Shown: positions 60,205-64,000 of the stretch, one piece after another | Numbering within the stretch: the stretch's first letter is position 1 | How the letters are laid out: each line of letters starts with the position of its first letter | Assembly: GCA_947472735.1 (NCBI GenBank) | Contig: CANJBY010000005.1 | Location: 17,175 to 81,174 of the forward strand | Direction of reading: 5' to 3' | Source of the DNA: Sphingomonadaceae bacterium | Lineage (GTDB): Bacteria; Pseudomonadota; Alphaproteobacteria; Sphingomonadales; Sphingomonadaceae | DNA length: 64,000 nucleotides | Translations under genes and position numbers: made by a program | The notes under the pieces: model-generated | The model's database searches: none | Told to the model about the DNA's origin: nothing | Seen by the model: the letters and a program-made list of their open reading frames with translations, nothing else

Positions 60205-60801
60205 ATGGCTTCGACAGAAATCGAATCTCTGACCGCCGCCCTTTCCCGGTTGCCTGGCCTCGGCCCGCGTTCCGCACGGCGCGCTGTGTTGTGGTTGGTC
60301 AAGCGGCGGGAAACATCGCTGGTGCAGCTGCTCGAAGCATTGGACGCCGTACGCGAGCGCCTGATCGAATGCCGTACCTGCGGCAACGTCGACACCTCCG
60401 ATCCTTGCGGCATCTGCGCCGACCCGCGCCGAGACCAGCGCGCGCTGTGCGTGGTGGAAGACGTCTCCGATTTGTGGGCTCTGGATCGCGCGCACCTCTT
60501 CACGGGCCGCTATCACGTGTTGGGAGGGCGACTTTCGGCGCTGGAAGGGATCCGGCCGGAGGATCTGTCGATCGGACCGCTGGTCGAGCGGGTCGCAGCG
60601 GGCGGAATTGACGAGGTCGTGCTGGCGATGAACGCCACGCTGGAGGGCCAGACCACCGCGCACTACATCGCCGAGCGGCTCGAAGGTCTGGCGGTGCGGA
60701 TAACCCAGTTGGCCCATGGACTGCCGGTCGGCGGTGAACTCGATTACCTCGACGAGGGCACCCTGGCGCAAGCTCTGCGGGCTCGTCGTCCGGTGGGTTG
60801 A
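60205..60801 (+). CDS. recR: Recombination mediator protein
   Basis: [63 protein letters not shown]; zinc finger and Toprim region. Confidence 0.95.
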   Translation: MASTEIESLTAALSRLPGLGPRSARRAVLWLVKRRETSLVQLLEALDAVRERLIECRTCGNVDTSDPCGICADPRRDQRALCVVEDVSDLWALDRAHLFTGRYHVLGGRLSALEGIRPEDLSIGPLVERVAAGGIDEVVLAMNATLEGQTTAHYIAERLEGLAVRITQLAHGLPVGGELDYLDEGTLAQALRARRPVG

Positions 60802-60832
60802 TCCTTCGGGCTTGCCCTACTATCTGGCCACC

Positions 60833-61399
60833 ATGGCTATCCGAGAAATCATCGAAATCCCCGACCCGCGGCTCAAGCAGGTCTCCGCGCCCGTGACAGA
60901 GTTCGACGAAGAGCTGAAGGCGCTCGTCGCCGATATGTTCGAGACGATGTACGATGCTCCCGGGATTGGCCTCGCTGCGATCCAGGTGGGTGTACCGTTG
61001 CGGGTGCTGGTGATCGATCTCCAGCCCGAAGACCCTGACGCCGAGCCCGAGGCTTGTGACCACGATGGCCACCACCATCACCACCAGCCGACCAAGCGGG
61101 AACCGCAGATCTTCATCAACCCGGTGCTGTCCGATCCTTCCGAGGAGCATTCGGTGTACAACGAAGGCTGCCTTTCGGTTCCCGAGATTTACGCTGAGGT
61201 CGAACGTCCGGCCCGGGTGCGGGTGCAGTGGCAGGACCTGGACGGCAATCATCACGATGAAGTGATGGAAGACATCATGGCGACCTGCATCCAGCACGAG
61301 ATCGACCATCTCGAAGGCATCGTCTTCATCGATCACCTCAGCCGGCTGAAGCGGCAGATGGCGCTCAAGAAGCTCGAAAAGCTGCGCAAAGCGGCGTGA
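60833..61399 (+). CDS. def: Peptide deformylase with His-rich insertion
   Basis: APGIGLAAIQVG, EGCLSVPEIYAEV, QHEIDHLEGIVFIDHLS; contains CDHDGHHHHHQPTKREPQ. Confidence 0.95.
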   Translation: MAIREIIEIPDPRLKQVSAPVTEFDEELKALVADMFETMYDAPGIGLAAIQVGVPLRVLVIDLQPEDPDAEPEACDHDGHHHHHQPTKREPQIFINPVLSDPSEEHSVYNEGCLSVPEIYAEVERPARVRVQWQDLDGNHHDEVMEDIMATCIQHEIDHLEGIVFIDHLSRLKRQMALKKLEKLRKAA

Positions 61400-61806
61400 T
61401 CATAGCCGTTAACGCAACGGCCGATCGCACGGTCGAAGCCGCCAACAAGCAGCTGGTGCTCGATATGTGGCACGAGGTGCTCAACGGCCGGAATTTTGCT
61501 GCCGCCGCGAAGTACATCGCCGATGACTACATCCAGCACAGCCCCAGCGCCGAGCAAGGCCTGGCCGGACTGATGCGCTTTTTGACCGAGGTCGAGTTTC
61601 CGGGCGCCACACCGCTTGAACCCGGCACCCACCCGCTCACCCCGTTCGTGCACGTCATGGCCGAGGGCGATCTCGTCCAGCTAATGTTCCAGCGTGAGAT
61701 ACCGAATCCGAAGGAACCTTCGGAAACGATCAGAGTGTGGTGGTACGATACCTATCGCTGCAAGGACGGTATGATCGTCGAGCATTGGGATTCGGCGCTG
61801 GAATAG
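61396..61806 (+). CDS. NTF2/SnoaL-like family protein
   Basis: NKQLVLDMWHEVLNGRNFAAAAKYIADDYIQHSPSAEQGLAGLMRFL...YRCKDGMIVEHWDSALE. Confidence 0.82.
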   Translation: MIIAVNATADRTVEAANKQLVLDMWHEVLNGRNFAAAAKYIADDYIQHSPSAEQGLAGLMRFLTEVEFPGATPLEPGTHPLTPFVHVMAEGDLVQLMFQREIPNPKEPSETIRVWWYDTYRCKDGMIVEHWDSALE

Positions 61807-61838
61807 CTCCCGTCGCGTCCGGTCTGGGGAGACGGACT

Positions 61839-62819
61839 TTGGAAGAACGCCTGAAGAAGCTGGAAGCCGAGGCCGAGATCGCCCGGATCTTGGTTGAATA
61901 TGCCACAGCCCTCGATGCCCGCGATTTCGCGACCTACGTGAACCTGTTCACCCCCGATGGCGAATGGGCCGGCGGGTTTGGGCGGTTTCAGGGCAGGGAG
62001 GCGATCGAGGCGATGCTGGTCGAGCATCTCGGCCGGCCCGGTCCGGGATTCGTCAACGTTTCGAGCTTCCATTCGGTCGCCAACCCGCTGGTCAACGTGA
62101 CTGGCGATACTGCCACGGCCAGTTCACTGTTCCTCGTCTGGGTCCGCAATGGAGAGGATCCGCCGCAGCCCAAGCCGGTGCTCGCAGGGCGCTACGTAGA
62201 TGAACTGGTCAAGACTGCAGTAGGGTGGAAGATTGCCAGGCGCACGGCGCACGACATGATGCCTTTCAAGGATCCGCACGATCCCGCGCTGCCCGATCCG
62301 GGCCGCAAGCCCGGCCCGCCTGTGCTCTCGATCGAGGCGCGGTTGCGCAAGGTGGAGGACGAGTTGGCGATCAGGCGGGCACTGGTGGAATACGGTGCGC
62401 GGCTCGATGCCAGGGACATCGACGGATACGTTCAGGTGTTCGCGCGCGATGGCACCTGGCAGAACGAGGATCAGATCTACCGCGGGCACGCCCAGTTGCG
62501 CCAACTGCTGATCGACCAGTTCGGCGGGGTGCCCGAGCCGGACTATCTGCCGGATCAGGGCTATCTCATCATTCACAATCCGCAAGTCGATGTAGACGGC
62601 GACCGGGCGAAGGTCCGGTCCCGCCATACCCTGATGTGGCGCGACGAGACCGGGCATCCCAAGCCCATGTTGGCCGGCATCTACGAGGACGAATTCATCC
62701 GCGAGGATGGCGAATGGAAAATCCTCTATCGCCGCGATAACCCGGTGATCCCGTCGCGCAACGATTGGGAAGACGAACGCGTTGCCGCGCTGGAAGCGTC
62801 CTTGCGCGACGGCACATAA
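61839..62819 (+). CDS. Tandem-domain NTF2/SnoaL_4-like protein
   Basis: Two copies: IARILVEYATALDARDFATYVNLFTPDGEW and IRRALVEYGARLDARDIDGYVQVFARDGTW; likely TTG start after GGGGAG. Confidence 0.8.
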   Translation: MEERLKKLEAEAEIARILVEYATALDARDFATYVNLFTPDGEWAGGFGRFQGREAIEAMLVEHLGRPGPGFVNVSSFHSVANPLVNVTGDTATASSLFLVWVRNGEDPPQPKPVLAGRYVDELVKTAVGWKIARRTAHDMMPFKDPHDPALPDPGRKPGPPVLSIEARLRKVEDELAIRRALVEYGARLDARDIDGYVQVFARDGTWQNEDQIYRGHAQLRQLLIDQFGGVPEPDYLPDQGYLIIHNPQVDVDGDRAKVRSRHTLMWRDETGHPKPMLAGIYEDEFIREDGEWKILYRRDNPVIPSRNDWEDERVAALEASLRDGT

Positions 62820-62847
62820 AAAACCGCCCGGCATTGCTGCCGGGCGG
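62818..62847 (-). terminator. Rho-independent terminator of fhs
   Basis: Stem CCGCCCGGCA-TTGC-TGCCGGGCGG; minus strand ends in TTTTTT overlapping the convergent gene's stop codon. Confidence 0.8.
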
Positions 62848-62904
62848 GGTCTTAGGTCCCGGTCCTTCTATGGGGAGAGCGAAGGACCATCGAAAAGCGG
62901 TAGA

Positions 62905-64000
62905 TCAGAACAGGCCTTCGATCTGGCCGTTCTCGTCAAGATAGATGGCTTCGGCGCTGGGCACCTTGGGCAGGCCCGGCATGGTCATGATGTCGCCCGC
63001 AATCGCCACCACGAAGCCGGCACCGGCCGAGAGGCGCACTTCGCGGATGGTCACGTCGTGGTCCACCGGAGCGCCCAGCTTGTTCTGATCGGTCGTGAAG
63101 CTGTACTGCGTCTTGGCCATGCAGACCGGGAAGTGGCCGTAGCCCATGTCTTCCCAAGTCTTGAGCTGGTTTCTCACCGCGCTCGACAGCGTCACTGTTC
63201 CGGCCCGGTAGATTTCGCGGCAGACGGTCTCGATCTTCTCGGCAAGCGGCATGGCGTCTTCATAGAGCGGCTTGAAGTCCGGGGCACCGATATCGGCCTT
63301 GGCCGAAACGATCCGGGCCAGTTCTTCCGCGCCCGCGCCGCCATCGGCCCAGTGCTTGCAGATCACTGCTTCGGCCCCGTAGGACTTGGCCATTTCCTCG
63401 ATCACAGCCAGTTCGGCATCGGTGTCGAGATAGAAGTGGTTGATCGCGATGGTCGGCGTGATGCCAAACTTCTTCACGTTCTCGATGTGGCGCTGCAGGT
63501 TCACGGCGCCCTTGCGGACGGCGTCGACGTTCTCGCCCTTGGTCAGGTCGGCCTTGGAAACCCCGCCGTTCATCTTGAGCGCGCGGACGGTGGCGACCAG
63601 AACCACGGCGTCAGGCTTGAGGCCCGCCATGCGGCACTTGATGTCCATGAACTTCTCGGCGCCAAGGTCGGCACCGAAGCCCGCCTCGGTCACCACATAG
63701 TCGGCCATGCCCAGCGCGGTCTTGGTGGCAATCACCGAGTTGCAGCCGTGGGCAATGTTCGCGAAGGGACCGCCGTGGAGGAGGGCCGGCCGGTTCTCGA
63801 GGGTCTGCACCAGGTTCGGCTGGATCGCATCCTTGAGCAACACGGTCATCGCGCTGTCGGCCTTGATGTCGCGGCAGTAGATCGGGGTCTTGTCGCGGCG
63901 GTAGCCGATGATGATGTCGCCCAGGCGCTTCTGCAGGTCCTTGAGGTCGGAAGCGAGGCACAGGATCGCCATGATTTCCGAAGCGACGGTGATGTCGAAG
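62905..64000 (-). CDS. fhs: Formate--tetrahydrofolate ligase, C-terminal part, truncated by window edge
   Basis: [89 protein letters not shown]. Confidence 0.96.
   Translation of the reverse strand, partial: FDITVASEIMAILCLASDLKDLQKRLGDIIIGYRRDKTPIYCRDIKADSAMTVLLKDAIQPNLVQTLENRPALLHGGPFANIAHGCNSVIATKTALGMADYVVTEAGFGADLGAEKFMDIKCRMAGLKPDAVVLVATVRALKMNGGVSKADLTKGENVDAVRKGAVNLQRHIENVKKFGITPTIAINHFYLDTDAELAVIEEMAKSYGAEAVICKHWADGGAGAEELARIVSAKADIGAPDFKPLYEDAMPLAEKIETVCREIYRAGTVTLSSAVRNQLKTWEDMGYGHFPVCMAKTQYSFTTDQNKLGAPVDHDVTIREVRLSAGAGFVVAIAGDIMTMPGLPKVPSAEAIYLDENGQIEGLF

Noticed and set aside
1-64000. CRISPR arrays, prophage, transposons or integrases
   Set aside because: No regularly spaced repeats, transposase/integrase motifs or phage structural genes were recognised in any of the ORFs.

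Overview
A 64 kb high-GC chromosomal window from an alphaproteobacterium, most like Sphingomonadales by protein families and gene order (infA-maf-RNase E/G-yacG-tRNA-Phe; hisG-hisD-nusB-thiL-hppA; bolA/J-domain/cobS). Most of it is housekeeping and catabolic chromosome. No CRISPR array, rRNA, transposase, integrase or prophage was seen. Main accessory segments are: (1) a leucine/isovalerate catabolic operon (MaoC, MccA, MccB, IVD) with a divergent LysR gene; (2) a molybdenum hydroxylase (M-S-L subunits), MoaD-like and MatB-like CoA ligase cluster beside a degenerate-receiver response regulator, a TonB receptor and two tandem secreted paralogues; (3) a one-direction detoxification island (SRPBCC, GSTs, VOC proteins, DUF1428, TetR) that appears inserted between the J-domain gene and cobS; (4) a stand-alone Pycsar-TM-like membrane protein; (5) several NTF2/SnoaL-like proteins. 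Three genes look frameshifted (arylamine N-acetyltransferase and two VOC genes); one carries an exact 8-bp tandem duplication. Other unusual signals: a lower-GC patch inside mccA, a probable CTG start for thiL, 11-bp-spaced direct repeats upstream of the response regulator, a TetR-type palindrome at its own start codon, and a His-rich insertion in peptide deformylase. All calls are from reading sequence and motifs; no database search was run.
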